DNA of 64,000 nucleotides, taken from assembly GCA_004431415.1 (NCBI GenBank), contig QPMI01000066.1, positions 310,001-374,000 of the forward strand, given 5' to 3'. This DNA is from Cyanophora paradoxa (Eukaryota > Glaucocystophyceae > Cyanophorales > Cyanophoraceae). A program made the translations under genes and the position numbers. The notes below the pieces were generated by a model. The model saw nothing but the letters and a program-made list of their open reading frames with translations, made no database searches and had not been told where the DNA came from. How positions within the stretch are numbered: the stretch's first letter is position 1; the number at the start of each line of letters is the position of its first letter. Below, piece by piece: positions 1 to 12,304 of this stretch.

Positions 1-641
1 AGCTCGTTGATGAGCTGTACCCCGATGGCGAGCACGGCCTGGCGCGCGGGGGATCAAATCTCCGAGGAACCACGACAATATAAAATTCGAATTTTCGAAT
101 CCCGCGCGCGCCTGGGCGTCGAAGAGGTCCGGGCGCTCGTCGTGAAGCTCGGAGAGGCAGCGGCCGAGCCGGTCCATGACCAAAGCGTTCAGGTCCCCGA
201 CGCACCCCGCGAAGTGTACCCGGGGGAACGCCCCTGCATGCGGGCGCGGGCGAGGGCGAGGAAGCGGATCAAATTCGAATTTGATGGCATCAAAATCGAA
301 AACGGAGCACCGCCAGAGCGCGCGAGGTCCGCAAGGACCGCCGCCTCGTGCCACAGGGCGGGCCGCGGGCACTGGACGTGCTCCTGCGCTCCCGCTCGCG
401 CCCGCGCCCGCGGAATGGCACCAGCCGCTGAGCGCACGAGCTTCACTGCGACGGGCGTTCCGCTGTAGACGTCCGCGCCACTGAAGACGTCCCCGAAGCT
501 TCCCATGCCGAGCCTGCGCCGGAGCCCGAGAGTCAGCGAGCGAGCCAGGCGTTCGAACGAGCGCCGGGAGGCCGATGCGCGCTTCTCGTAGAGCCTGTAG
601 CGCCCCGCCAGGAGCGGCGGCAGCTCCAGCGACAGCTGCAT
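1..641 (-). CDS. CK1-family protein kinase, N-terminal part (runs off the left edge)
   Basis: Casein kinase 1-like Ser/Thr kinase. From the ATG at 641 the exons give a short N-terminus ending in RYRLYEK, then LGMGSFGDVFSG (glycine loop) and VAVKLE (ATP-binding Lys). Then follow a helix-C stretch, a CK1-typical block VHFAGCVGDLNALVMDRLG (hinge region) and AVLAIGVQLINEL at the window edge. This order matches CK1 kinases, where the hinge is followed by a helix ending in an LADQ-type motif. The HRD and DFG motifs lie outside the window. The first intron (514-582) has no GT donor that preserves frame: it must be AA|GCGCGC...CGCAG, joining YEK to LGMG. The other introns are GT-AG, with acceptors near 388, 237 and 40. 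The gene diverges from CMTR1. CK1 assignment is confident; the subfamily and substrates are unknown. Confidence 0.85.
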
Positions 642-951
642 GGTCCAGCCAGCGGTCTACTGCGGTCGACGTCAACGCAGGACCAGGGCGGCTCTAAGCG
701 ATGCGACTTGGGGCCTATATCCTCCGACGCGCTCCTAAGCCACCGCTGCGACCGACGCGCGCCGCGCCGCCGGACCTGGTGGATGCACACTTGTCCCGCC
801 GCGCTCGAGCGCTGGCGCCCGTTCTCCGTCTAGATCGTTGCAATCGCGTTTAACTCGTAGGCGGCCCCGGCCGTCTCGGCAGACCGGGCCCAACCAGGCC
901 TCGAATTCTGTACCCGGTCAGTTCGCCGCAGCTGTGGGACAGGAGAGAGCG
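642..951. other. Divergent intergenic region (CK1-like / CMTR1)
   Basis: About 310 bases between two outward-facing start codons, so it must hold both promoters. No TATA box, repeat or additional exon that I can support is visible. It is GC-rich like the surrounding exons. Confidence 0.5.
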
Positions 952-3900
952 ATGGAGGACGACGACGAGGATTTCGACTTCCGAGGCTTCCAAGCGCGCG
1001 GCGGGGGCGGCTTGTCCTACGGGCTGGAGCTGGATGGCGCTGGCTTCGGAGATGGGGGGCGAGCGGCGAGCCACGCGGCCCCCCACGCAGCTCCCGAACC
1101 GCCTGCAAAGCGGGCGCGCACGGAAGCTGCGCCCCAGCAGCGCGCATCGGGCGCGGCACGGGTCCCGGACTTCTTCGACGACAGCAACGCGGACTACGTC
1201 AACACCAAGGCGCAGTCCGACGTCCCCGTGCCGCAGCTGGACCCCGGTTCGCACCGCTCGCGCCCTGCAGGCCTGCTGCGGCCCGCTCGCCGGCGGATGG
1301 AATGCGAGCGGGCGAGCGCGGCGCAGAGGTGCTGCGGAGGGCGGACGCGAACTCGAAGCGCTCGGGCATGGCCGTGGACTCCAAGTTCAAGAAGATGATG
1401 GTGCGTTTCGCTCCCGCGCTCCCCGCCGCCGCCCCGGACCGATCGCGCCGCGTCCGCGCGCAGCAAAAGCACGGGTGGACGGAGGGCAAGGGTCTGGGCG
1501 CGCGGGAGCAGGGCCGCGCGAGCGCGATCGAGGACGACGGGAACGTCGGGCGCGCCGGCCTCGGCTTCGAGCACGGGGTCGTCCGGCAGGTGAGCGGCGC
1601 CCGGCCCGACCGCCCGCTCCCGCTCCTGAGCGCGCCGCCCCGCCCCGCCCTGGTTCGTTCGCGCGCAGGTGCACAGCGTGAACGATGCGTACGTTCCGCT
1701 GCGTGAGGAGATCGAGTGGATCAGCTGCACGCGCCCGTACGACCCTGCGCACGACTTCAGCAAAGGCTTCCGCATCGGAGCGGTGCGCCGCGCCGCGCTC
1801 GCCGCGCTCCCCTCCCGGCGCCTCCGAGCTCTTCCTGGCAGCCCGAGGGCATCGCCGGGGTACCGCTCAACCTGAGCCGCTACGCCGACACGACCCTCAC
1901 GGACGAGATCCTCAAGTGCAAGGCGCGCCTGTACCCCCCCCGCTTTCGGGACGCGTACCCCCTGACCCCGCCCCTTCCCCCCCCCTTCAGTCCCGTTTCG
2001 ATGTGCTGGACGACCGCACGTTCCTCCGCGCCCGAAAGCTGTCGAACCCCTACGAGCTCATCGGCAAGTGGATCTTCCAGAACCGGTACTACCCCCAACC
2101 GACCCGAGAACGAACAACCGCGTACCCCTCCCCATCTCCTGAATCCCGTACCCCCGCCCAGAGCGGCGATGAAGATGGTGAACATGGACCACCTGGCGGA
2201 CCTCACCGACCTGAAGAACCCGCACAAGGTGCGGTACCCCCCGTTTCTGTTACTTTTTGCGTGCTATGTGATTCTAGAAAGTTTTCCGTGTCCTAGAAGC
2301 TCTTAAAGAGTCACAAGGCGAAGCCCTGCAGTTAGCCCTCGGAGAGCGCGAGCCCCTCGGACCCTTCGCTGCCTCACTCCGGCCGGCCGCAGAAGCTGAT
2401 GTTCGCCGACGTCTGCGCTGGGCCCGGAGGCTTTACAGAGTACGTCTACTACAGGCGCAAGACCACTTGGGCCCAGGGGTACGCGCTGACTTTGATTACC
2501 GTTCTGCCCGCGCACCCCAGCTTCTAAACTGCCTTTTTTAAGGTTCGGGTTCACGCTGGCGGGGGCGCACGACTGGCGCCTGGACAAGTTCAACGCCGAG
2601 AGCCCCTGCGACAACTTCTACAAATTCTACGGCCGCGACGACACCGGCGCGTCCGATCGGATCTGAATTGATCTGATCTGATCTGAGCCGCGATCTGACC
2701 CGGCTTCTTCTTCTCCCCCCAGGTGACGTCACGAGGAACGAGAACATCCAGGATTTCGCGCGCATCATCGCCGCGCAGGTGAGATGCCCGTACCCCCCTC
2801 GTTCGTCCCCCCCTCTTTGACCGGTACACCGCCCGCATCGCCAGACCGGCGGCGTGGGCGTCGATCTGATGATGGCCGACGGAGTGCGCAGCGATCCCGT
2901 ACCCCTCCCTTCCGATCGACCCTGAATATCTCGTACCCCAGGGAGAGAGCGTGGAGGGGCAGGAGAACATGCAGGAGTGGCTGATGAGGCAGCTCGTCCT
3001 GTGCCAGGTGCCGCGTACCCCCCTCCCCCGGCTCCCTTTCTCCGCCCCCTTCGTTCTGAACGCGTACCCCCGCCTCGCAGTTCACCACGATGTTCGCGAT
3101 CCTGAAGAAGGGTACCCGTTTCTTCGATGCAGAAACAGCAACCCCCTGCCGATCCCCCCCTGCCCGGCCAGGCGGCGATTTCGTCTGCAAGGTCTTCGAC
3201 GTCTACCGCCCCTTCACGGTACCCCCGTCCACCAAGATTCCTCTACCCCCGTCCGACGCTGTACCCCGTCCCAGGTCGGCCTGGTCTACATCCTCTACCG
3301 GCACTTCGAAAAGATCTGGATCTGCAAGCCGATCACGTCTCGGCCGGCCAACTCCGAGCGGCGCGCCCGTACCCCCCCTCCCAGCCTCGATCTTTCTTAG
3401 CCGCGCGCCCCTCACGCCGCCCGTTCGCACCGGCAGCTACATCATCTGCAAGGGCCTCAAGCAGCGAACCCCGCGGGTGCTGGAGTACCTCTACAAAGTG
3501 AACGAGGCGAGCCAGTACCCCCCTCGGCTCCGCTGCCCGCCTGCCCGCCCGCGCCCGGCCCCTGCTTACCCTCCCGCAGACTATGAACGAGCTCGAGCGG
3601 CGCCGCGAGTGCAACCGGGTGCCCGGCGACAAGGCGCGTCGCCCCTGTACCCCCTCCGCCGCCGACCCCGACCGGCACTGCCTGAAACTGTACCACGCAG
3701 GAGATCCCCCCGGGCGATGACATCACGGACGTCGTGGATCCCGCTGAGATCGAACCCGAGTTCGCCGCGTACCTCACCAAGCGGAACAACGAGTGCGTGC
3801 GGCGCTTCTCTGCCCCCCGCTCGCCTCTGAGCCCGGCCCGCCCATCTATCCATCTCCTCTGAGGCGCCTCCCACCCCGCGCCTCGCACCCCGCGCCGCCC

Positions 3901-4760
3901 ACCCCGCGCCCCGCGCATATACCCCCCGCTCGCTCCCGGCCCGCCCATCCATCCATCATCGCCTCTGAGGCGCCGCCTTTCCCTTCCACTCGCCCTGCAG
4001 CATCGCGCGGAACCAGGTGAAGTACCTGGACGAGATCTGGCGCCACGTCGAGGACCCGTGCGCCCCCGCCCCGCCCGCCCCGCCCCGCCCACGCCCGCCC
4101 GCCCGCCCGCCCACGCCTAGCTCTAGCTCGCACCTCTAGATCCCCTTGGATCCTAGCCCCCGTCCCGCCCCGCCCACGCCTAGCTCGCGCCTCTTGCTCC
4201 TCCCTAGATCCCCAGCTCCTAGAGCGCCCCCCCGTGCGCCCCCGCCCCTCTGCTCCCGCCCCGCCCCGCCCGGCCCCCCGGCCGCCCCTTTAGGTCCCTT
4301 TAGATCCTAGATCCTACATCCGCGTGGATGACCCGTGCGCCCCGCCGCGCCACGCCTCGCCCCGCCGCGCCATGCCTCGCCCCGCTCTCCCAGCTCCGGC
4401 CTGCCCTCCGTCCTTCCTTTCGTGCCGCCCCGAGCGTAGCTACCCGCCAGCTAGCTGCTAGGTTTGGTCAATCTGGCACGCGATGCCGCGTCTGACGAGG
4501 CGGGCGCAGGAACCGCCCCCCTATGGACCAGGACGATATCCGGGACAAGTGCGCGCGCCCCTCTGCCCCGCCGTCGGCGCCGCCGCCGCCGCTGCGTCCA
4601 TAAGTACAGCGGATAGGAGCTCGAAGAATGGAAGGCCGCTCGGCTCCGCTTAGGATTCGCCCCCTCCGCCTTCCCTTTGAATTCGGACTCGCCGCCGACG
4701 CGCCCGCTGCTCCCCGGCAGGTGCCTCCGGGAGTGGGGCTGTGACCCCGACCGCGGCCAG
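952..4760 (+). CDS. CMTR1: Cap-specific mRNA (nucleoside-2'-O-)-methyltransferase 1, G-patch + RrmJ/FtsJ domain
   Basis: Methylates the ribose of the first transcribed nucleotide of capped mRNA (cap 1), in the nucleus. The exons give, in order: an acidic start ([10 protein letters not shown]); a basic PPAKRAR patch that may be a nuclear signal; a G-patch ([15 protein letters not shown] ... [10 protein letters not shown], about 1450-1590); the family segment [13 protein letters not shown] ... NPYELIG ... [11 protein letters not shown] (about 1915-2200); the SAM-binding motif [13 protein letters not shown] (2400-2440); [52 protein letters not shown]; and [13 protein letters not shown]. The catalytic Asp (MADG), Lys (VCKVF) and the SER motif are visible. 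Introns are 36 to 150 nt. That at 1923-1990 uses a GC donor (AAG|GCGCGC), required to join CK to SRFDVLD. Many introns begin with or contain GTACCCC. The last clearly family-like exon is CLREWG near 4720; where the protein ends is unclear. Confidence 0.9.
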
Positions 4761-7663
4761 GACCCGAACGTGCGCGCTATAAAACTTCAATGCGATAAGC
4801 AAATCTGTCCCTACTTATCTTATTCCAAGCAGAACCAGTTCCGGCGGGACGGCGGCGCCGGCGGGCCGCGGGGCTCCCAGTGGGGCCCCGGGCGGGGCGG
4901 CGGCGAGGAGTTCAACCCCTTCGAGGTGCCCCTTCCCCCCCCCCCCTCCCCCCCCCCCCCCTCCCCCCCTACTTTCCTGAGCCGCCGGGGCGCCGCAGAC
5001 GGACGGGCCGACTTCGGGACCCTCCTCGGAGCCCGCCAGGCCCCCCACCTCGGCGCGCCCCGCCCCGCCCCGCCCCTTTAGAGAGAAAGAGAGGAGGGGG
5101 GGGGGGAGGGGGGGGAGAACGCGCTGGGGCCCGCCCCCCGCCCCGCCCCGCCCCCCGCCCCGCCCCGCCCCCGGCTCTTAGTCCTTGGGAGACAAGGGAG
5201 ACGGGCGGCAAGGGAGACGCCGCGGCCTTCCTCGCCCCTCCCCGGGATTGCCCCACCGCACCCCTTAGAGAGAGCGCGGCGCACCATCCCGCGCTCTAGC
5301 TCTGGCGGAACGCCTCCTCTCACGCCTCACCTGACGCCCCTTGCCCCCGCCTAAGTCCGCCTAACGCGAGCGCCGCCCCGCCCGTCGCCCTCCTCGCGCT
5401 CTAGCGCTCAGATCCCGCACTCTAGCTCTACCGCGACGACGGGACGGCTCACCTGACGCGCCTTGCCCCCCCCCCCAGATCGCGGCGGAGGAGGAGGCGC
5501 GGGTGCTGACGAAGGAGGAGCAGGCGGAGCTCATGAAGACCCGCGTCTCCGAGCAGGTCCGCGGGGCGGGGCGAAGAAAGGGCGGACCGAGAGGCACGCG
5601 CAGAGGGCTGGGTTTCGGGCTGAAAGGCCGGATTAGAGCATTAGTAAAAATCTAGGATATATTTAGTTCGAAGCTGGCCCGCAATCGCGACCCGCCGCTG
5701 ACGCCGGCCGCGCGGCGCCGCGGGGCGCGGGGCGCGCAGGTGCGTTCCAAGTACAGCGGCCTCTTTCAGCGCGGACGCCCCTCGGGCTCCCCGGCCCCCG
5801 CCCCCGCCCCGGCCTCCTCCCCCTCCGAGGGCTCCGGGTACGTGGCCCCCCCCCCTCCCCCCCCCTCCCCCCCCCCCCCCCCCCCCACCCGCCGCCTCTG
5901 AGGAGGCGCGCGTGCGCCCCCGCAGGAGAGAGGACGGGGCCGACTTCCTCAGCGGGATGCTCGCCTCGTGCGCTCCTCCCCCTCCCCCCCCCCCTTCCTT
6001 CCGACCGTACCCCGGCCCCTAGACAGCTTCTACCCCTAGCCCCTGCAGGGCCTCCGCCCCCGCTGCTGAGGTCCTGAGGGACGCCACTGTCGAGCCGCCT
6101 ACCCCCCTCTTCTCCCCCGCCACGCCGCCCCCCTCCCCTCCCCCCCCCTCTCCCCCGCCCCCCCGCGGCCGCGGCCGCCTCCGCTGAGGGTTCCCGGCCT
6201 GCCGCAGGCACGACAACTTCATGACGGGGCGATCGGGGCTGGAGGGACCCTCCCGCCCCCCCGCCCGCGCCGGCCCCGAGGCCGCCGCCGGCTCGAGCTC
6301 GCTGCCCCCGGCCCCCTCCGACGTACCCCTCCCGGGCTTCCCGTTCGTCTTCGCCTCCCCCTGCCCCGCTTTCCTTCCTCCCCTCTCATTGACCTGTACC
6401 CCCCTCCCTCTCAGGATGGCGGCCGCGGCGAGGAAGCCTGCCCCGCAGAAGAAGGTGCAGAGCCACAGTTCCTTCCATTTGTCTTCTTGTTCGAGCTCGC
6501 TTCCGTTCTCACCGATTTTGCTTACTTTAGGATGATTATTCGGACCTGCTTGGGTTTGGGGGAGGCGCCCTCGACATCCTCAACCGAAGCGCTGCGCCGA
6601 AAAAGCCCGCCCCGGGCTCCGCGGGGGGACGCGCGGGCGCTGCGCCCGCGCGGGCCCCCGCCGCGGCCGCCCGGCCGCCGGCAGCGGCTCGCGCGGCGGC
6701 GCCGGCTGCCGTGAAGAAAGAGCCGCCGCCGGCGGAAGCGAAGCCCGACCCCGCGGCCCTCAGAAGGAAAGTCAAGACGGAGCCTGGAACGGGCCACAGC
6801 GCCCCGGCACCGGCGGCGGCCGCTCCGGCCCCTCGGTCGTCCCCCGGCTCGGCCGGTGACGCGGCCGCCGGCGGGGACCCACCAAAGTGAAGATCAAATT
6901 GGAGGGCGGGGTGAAGGGGCGGCCATCCCCTACCCCCCCGAGCCCGCGCCCGCGGCGGCTCCCGCGGCCGCCGCGGGCGGGGCGGCCGCGGCGGCCCCGG
7001 GCCCCAAGATTCGCATCAAGGCTCCCTCCGCCCCCTCCCCCCTCCCGCCCCCGCCGCCCCGCCTGCCGCCGCCGCCGCCCCGGCCCCCGCCCCAGCCGCC
7101 CCGGCCGCCCGACCCCGGCTCCCAAGCCGCGAACAGCGCGGCCGACGGGGATGCCTTTCTGTACGGCGCCTTTGGCTTCACCGCCGAGGACGACGAAGCG
7201 TGCGCTTGCGATTTTCGCGCGCGATTTTCGCGGGATTCGATCCCGATCCGTCCGTTTCCGCAGGGCGCGGCTCAAGAGGAAGTTGCCCTCTAGCATGCGG
7301 CGGAAGCTGGCGGAGCAGCCTCCGCCCGCACCGGCCGCCGCGGCGCCCTCCGCCGCGCCCTCCGCCGCGCCCTCCGCGGGGCCCTCTCTGGCCCACGTCG
7401 CGCCGCCGCCCCTCGCGCGCCCGGCGCCGGCGGCGGCGGCGGCGCCGGCCGAGGAGCCGGCCGCGGCGCCCGTTCGGCCCCTCGAGGAGCGCCTGAAGGA
7501 CGCGAAGGCAGGCTACCCCCCCCTCCCCTCCCCCCCCTCCCCCCTCTCCTAAGCCGCTCACTTCTCCTTTTTCGTTCGCAGGTGCAGGCGGCGCTGGCGG
7601 CGGCGCGGGAGCGGAGCAAGCAGATGGCTGCGAAGGCTGCGAAGGGGGGGGGCGGGGAGGGGT
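4761..7663 (+). CDS. Low-complexity exons after CMTR1: probable C-terminal extension or separate hypothetical protein
   Basis: Not recognised. Exons in the same orientation include QNQFRRDGGAGGPRG (4830), IAAEEEARVLTKEEQAELM (5479), VRSKYSGLFQRGRPSG (5740), REDGADFLSGML (5925), HDNFMTGRSGLEGPS (6210), MAAAARKPAPQKK (6415), DDYSDLLGFGGGALDILNR (6531), VKIKLEGG (6890), a Pro/Ala/Lys-rich stretch and RLKRKLPSSMRRKLAE (7270). The last exon ends MAAKAAKGGGGEG and stops at 7661-7663. The exon with MAAAARK is directly preceded by a CTCAG acceptor, so its ATG is probably not a start. No other convincing start was found, so these exons most likely continue CMTR1. That would make an unusually long, disordered C-terminus with short acidic/hydrophobic motifs (ADFxxxL, SDLLGF). 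A separate gene starting at an unseen exon cannot be excluded. Introns carry long C runs (5847-5886) and GTACCCC. Confidence 0.5.
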
Positions 7664-8737
7664 AGGCCCCCGCCCGGAGCGCGGCGCGGGAGCCTCGGGG
7701 GCCCTGCCCGACCGGCTAGCCGGCTCACCCGGGGAGCTCCGGAGCTCCAGCTGCAGCCCGCCCGCGTTCTTCGACTGCAGGGCCGGGGCTCATGATCACA
7801 GCCGCACATTGGCCATATGCATGGCATGGCCAATGTACATGTGCCAGGTCTTTGCAAATATGAATGGGGGCCAGGCAAAGTTTTTATTTGGATAAAAGCT
7901 TTGAGTAAATAGGTAGCGCTGGGGTTTAAATTTCGTGCCCGGTCATGATAGGTCCGCGCGCCAGCTGCAGGCCCGCGATCGCAATCGAGCCTCGGACTGC
8001 GCGCCGCGCAGGCCGCCGCGCGAAGGCCGGGCGCCCAACTTGGCAAGCCGCCGGGGCGGGGGCCGGCCGCGGGGCACCTCCCCTTCCCCTTCCCCCCGGG
8101 GCCCCGGGCCCCCCTCCCTCCCCCCCCCCTTCCCCCCCGGCCCCTCGCTTCCCCGACATGATCGGGTCCTCGTACCCCCCGCCAGTACCTAGGAGCCGTC
8201 GATGTCGACGTCACTAGTACGTATACCGCTCAGAACCGTACCTGTACTGGTACTGGTACTTCTTGCCTGGTTCTAGGTACGTATACACCGGTACCGGCGC
8301 ATGCGCAGTCACCGCAGTCACTTATAATTACATTAGTAGGCTGAATTTTCGATCGCGCATTGCGCATTCACTTCGCCGCATTAATATTGCCGCAGTGCAT
8401 GCATAATCATTGCATATGCGCATAATTATATAATTTGCATTTAAATGACAACTTTGACATATACAAGCTCGAGCTCATGATCCTGCGCAATGCGCCGCGG
8501 CGCATGCGGGCCTCAGCGGAAGTCATCATGATCATCGATCATGCCGCAGACTGGCCCGCATGCGCAGTGCGGCCATATGATATGCTGCTGATGATATGCA
8601 TCATACTATACAGCTAGTAATGCATTATGCATGCCGGTGCGGCGGCGCGCGCGGGCGCCCCTCGTACTCCACGTATACGTTGCTCCAGCCTCCAAGTAGC
8701 CTGCAAGGCTCCAACTAATATAGTAATACTGTACTAG

Positions 8738-8781
8738 CCGAGGGCCGAGGGCCGAGGCCCGAGGCCCGAGGCCCGAGGCCT
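8738..8781. repeat. Minisatellite, unit ccgaggc/ccgaggg
   Basis: About six tandem 7-base units (ccgaggg then ccgaggc) within the AT-richer intergenic region. Similar gaggcccgaggc runs recur in an intron of EF-hand copy B around 24700-24870. Confidence 0.8.
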
Positions 8782-9690
8782 CCAACTTGCCAAGTTGCTC
8801 CAAGCTTTAAGTTGCCTCCAAATTGGCTCCAATTTTACCTGAGTAAAAGACTCATCAAAGGGAGTACTAGTCAAAGCTTAAATGTCTTTGAGCTTAAGAT
8901 CGATTGTAACCTATCAAAGAATACCAGTACTAGGCTACGTTAGCCTACGTATACTACTGGCTCTGTGACTTAGACTGTAAGTTGCACACATGTATAGTCT
9001 TTTAGAATGAGCTCGAGGACTCTTTGGGGCCGGGAGTCATCGCAATCGCAAGTTCAATTTGCAATCGCAAGTCACAGGATCAATATCATACGTATACATA
9101 TGCATTGCTAGCCTAGTGCTACGTACTCGAAATTGTCTCGAATAGCTTATAATTTAGCTTGTTATGATGGACGTCGATTCAACGATCATCGGCATGTACA
9201 TGTCGTTTCAAATTATAATTACTCTGAGTCATTGAACTCGATCCGCCGGCCGCGGCCGGCGCCGCCCGGCGGTCCGGCGGCGGACCGGCGGCGGTCGCGA
9301 GCGCGTCGTTTCACTCGACGTAGGGGCGCGGTTGCGAACTTGCGCGTCCATTGCTTGTTTTTTTTAAAAGTTTGAGGCGCGCGCGATCGCACGTTTCCCA
9401 AAAATGGCTTACCCAGGAACGCGAGCTGCAGAGTCGACGTCAGTACAGACTGAAGTCTGCAGAAGCTGTGATTCCGCGCGGCCGGTGGAAGGGCCTTTGA
9501 GTGAAGGTCCACCGAAGGACTGTCGGATCGACGTCGCGCTGAGCAGCACTGAGCAGCAGCAGCAGCTGCAGGCTGTTGCCCGCGCGCGCGCATACGCCGC
9601 AAAGCCAAAGCATCCAGCGGCCGGCTGCTGCTGAGGCAAAGCTAAGCGGCTAAGCGCCCAGCGGCTGTGACGCCAGTCAAGAGAGAGTTC

Positions 9691-9693
<3 letters not shown>

Positions 9694-9727
<34 letters not shown>
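9694..9727. repeat. (AG)n microsatellite
   Basis: An uninterrupted run of about 17 AG dinucleotides in the intergenic region upstream of the RWP-RK gene. Confidence 0.9.
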
Positions 9728-9729
<2 letters not shown>

Positions 9730-10233
9730 CCGATTCCCTCCGAAGGCGGAAGCTGCAGCGCAGCCAGCCTGGCAGCGCTCGCGGGTCCTGCGTAGTAGCG
9801 CCGACGTCCTCGTGCTCGCAACCTATAGCTGGCCTGCAGCCCGCTGCCACTGCCTGCCAGGCTGGGCAGACCTGCGGCCTGGATCAACTCGGCGACGTCG
9901 ACCTTAAGCTTGGCCTGCAGCTGACCACCGCGCATCTTCGCGTTCCCGGCGAGTCGGTTCGCGAGGATATCAGGCCTAGCAACTTGGCAATAGGTTCGCG
10001 GTCCGCGGCGGCCCGTACGCGTTTGATGCACCGCTTGAACATGACTTGAACGTTTTATGCACGCAGGCGCCCCGCGGCCGGCCAAGGTGAAGGGGCGTAA
10101 GCGCGCGCTCAGCGGCCAGCAGTAGCGCTGCATGCAGCTGTCGTCTCCGAATCTTCGGCGACATCGACTCGGAGCGCGTCGTCGGGCAACCTAGCCGCGC
10201 CCCGGGCCGAGACCAGCAGATTAGACGGCACAG

Positions 10234-12304
10234 ATGCAGCTGCAGAACCCTAGCTATAGGCCCGCCGCGGGAGCCAGCGCCATGTCCAACCCCCTGAGCT
10301 TCCCCATGGCCATGCAGCTTGACTTGGATTTCCTCGGCCAAGCCTCCGCGGCCGGGTTCAGCCTACAGCACATCGCCGCGAGCTTCGGGAACTCCTCCGG
10401 GTCCCCGGGCGGCTGCGGCACCCCGCGGGGCGGGCACGACTTCCTCGTCCTTCCGCCCACGTGCGCCGGCGCCGGCGCCGGCGCCCCCCCCGACTTCGTG
10501 TACTTCGACCACGGCCAGTCCCTGTCGCCGGCCGCGGCGCCGGCCCCTCCGGAGCCGCCCAACTGCCGCGTCGATCCGCTCGTGTTCGTCGGGGGGCCCC
10601 TCCGCCCCGTCGGGTTCGAATTCCCCCACGGCCATATGCATGGCCATGGCCAGCCTAGGCCTCCGACCCGGCCGGCCCGGGCCCGCGCACAGCTGCAGCC
10701 GCAGGCTCAGCAGGTCCAGCTCCAGCAGCACACTTTCCGCTCACCGCAAGGCCAGCTGCAGCCCGCCGACGACTGCAGCTCCCAGCTGCAGTGGCAAGGG
10801 CCCCCTGTTAGCTCCTTCGAACAGGCTCCAGCTGCAGCCGTGCACTCAGCTTCGAATTCCGCATTTCGGGAGCGCGACGAGGCGCCGGCGCCCGCGGTTT
10901 CGAGCTCGCCGCGACGGGCTGCAGCAGAGTGGGGGGCGGAGGGGCCGGCGCCGCACCCCCTCTGCCCGGCCCCCTGCTGCCGCAGCCGCCTCCAGATGAA
11001 CCCTCAAGATTGCGGCCGGATGCAGCCGGCGTCTTCTGGCCTCTCGAGCTCGGGCATGGGCTCCCAGAGCCCGCATCTCGGAGGCCTAGGCGGCCCCTGG
11101 ACCGGGGCGTCGGGCTCGCTGACCCCATCCAAATCTCAACAGCCCGATCATGATCAGGTCCGATCTCTTCAAACCGCCAAGCGCTCTCATATATAGCTAG
11201 ACATTCTGTTTCGCCGATCGCGATCGCATATACATGCATTCATTAACTCCGTTTCGCCGCGAAGGGTCTGATTTCGATCGCCGACGTGTTACCGGCTGCG
11301 AATTCGAACGGGGCGCGGGGTACCGGTGCGAGCTCGAGGAAGCGACCTCTGGAGGGCAAGGCGGCGGCCGGCGCAGGGGGCGCCGGGGCCGGGGGCGATC
11401 GAGAGCAGGCGTCCGTGGCGGGATCGTCCGAGAAGGACAGCGACGATCCCGACGCGGGCAGCGACTGCGACGAGAACGAGATCGAGCAGGCCGGCGGGGG
11501 CGGCGCCGGCGCCCCCGGTCTCACCCTTGACAAGGTCATTTCGACCCGCTCGAGATCTAGATCTAGAAGGCTGACGGTCCCGTGTGTTTTCCCGATCAGA
11601 TTCTCGCCTACGCGTACACCACGCCCATCGTCCGTCGTTTCTTGTTTGGCTACCCGCAATCGCCCATATTTAACGGCGGCTGGCTCTGACTCGGTGGTCG
11701 TTCCCGCACAGGACGACGCGGCCAAGGCCCTGGGCGTCGGCCTGACGACCCTCAAGAAGGCCTGCCGCCGCTTCAACCTCTTCCGCTGGCCGTACCGCCG
11801 CGTGCGCTGCGCTTGAGGCTCGAAGCTTAAGCTTATGAATGCATGCGCCCCTGCCCGCCCCCAGCGGCAGCCTAGCCTGTTCTAGATGCATTATTCCAAA
11901 GTTCGCTTCAAACAATACGGCCCGGCCGCACTCAATTTCGGAGAGTAGATCTAGAGCCGGCGCTAAAGCGCATGCCCCCGCAGGCGAGGGCGCTTGAGAA
12001 ACGCATCAGCAAGCTTCGGGACTTCCTCACCGAGGTGGGTACTCGATCAATCTGCCAATCCAAGTTGAAGCTTGTGATTGAGTACCCCGCGGCCGTGACC
12101 GACCGACCGACTTCCCGCGCGCAGGAGAAGCTGCCGGCCGAGACCGTGCTGGCGACGCTTGCGGCGTGCGTGCCCGGCGGGGCGGCGGCCGTGGCGGCCG
12201 CGGCGCAGGCCCAAGCGGCGCGGGCGGCGGCGATGGAGGGCCCGGGCCCAGCCGGCGACGTCGACGGCGACCGCGTCAAGATCAAGTCGGAATTCGAGGG
12301 GTGA
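10234..12304 (+). CDS. RWP-RK domain transcription factor
   Basis: DNA-binding regulator of the plant/algal RWP-RK (NIN-like/RKD) family, acting in the nucleus; targets unknown. The ATG at 10234 opens a 320-residue low-complexity N-terminal exon region rich in Gly, Pro and Gln (QLQPQAQQVQLQQ). Later exons supply an acidic stretch (EKDSDDPDAGSDCDENEIEQ), then LTLDK | DDAAKALGVGLTTLKKACRR | FNLFRWPYRR | ARALEKRISKLRDFLTE. These match the domain order: N-terminal helix, EAAKxLGVxxTxLKKxCR, RWPYRK, then a basic LEKxIxxLR tail. The core is split by an intron of about 170 nt (start 11534, acceptor 11710) and another ending at about 11982. The signature is RWPYRR rather than RWPYRK. The end, DRVKIKSEFEG, stops at 12302-12304. 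Introns are GT-AG and lack the GTACCCC motif. It converges on MVP. Confidence 0.88.

Larger units (their letters stand above)
7664..10233. other. Intergenic region between CMTR1 locus and RWP-RK gene
   Basis: About 2.6 kb with no exon chain that I can support. Its middle (about 8200-9230) is clearly more AT-rich than the genes and full of short palindromic words (gtacgtatac, catatg, gcatgc, gagctc). Small open frames here have no family resemblance and no splice context. It contains a GC-rich minisatellite and a GA microsatellite, listed separately. The promoter of the RWP-RK gene should lie at its right end. Confidence 0.5.

Noticed and set aside
8435-8617. Small ORF MHLNDNFDIYKLELMIL...
   Set aside because: AT-rich intergenic sequence without splice context or homology. 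Its length is expected by chance.
9404-9634. 76-aa ORF beginning MAYPGTRAAE
   Set aside because: No conserved motif and no splice-compatible neighbours, with overlapping open frames on the other strand.
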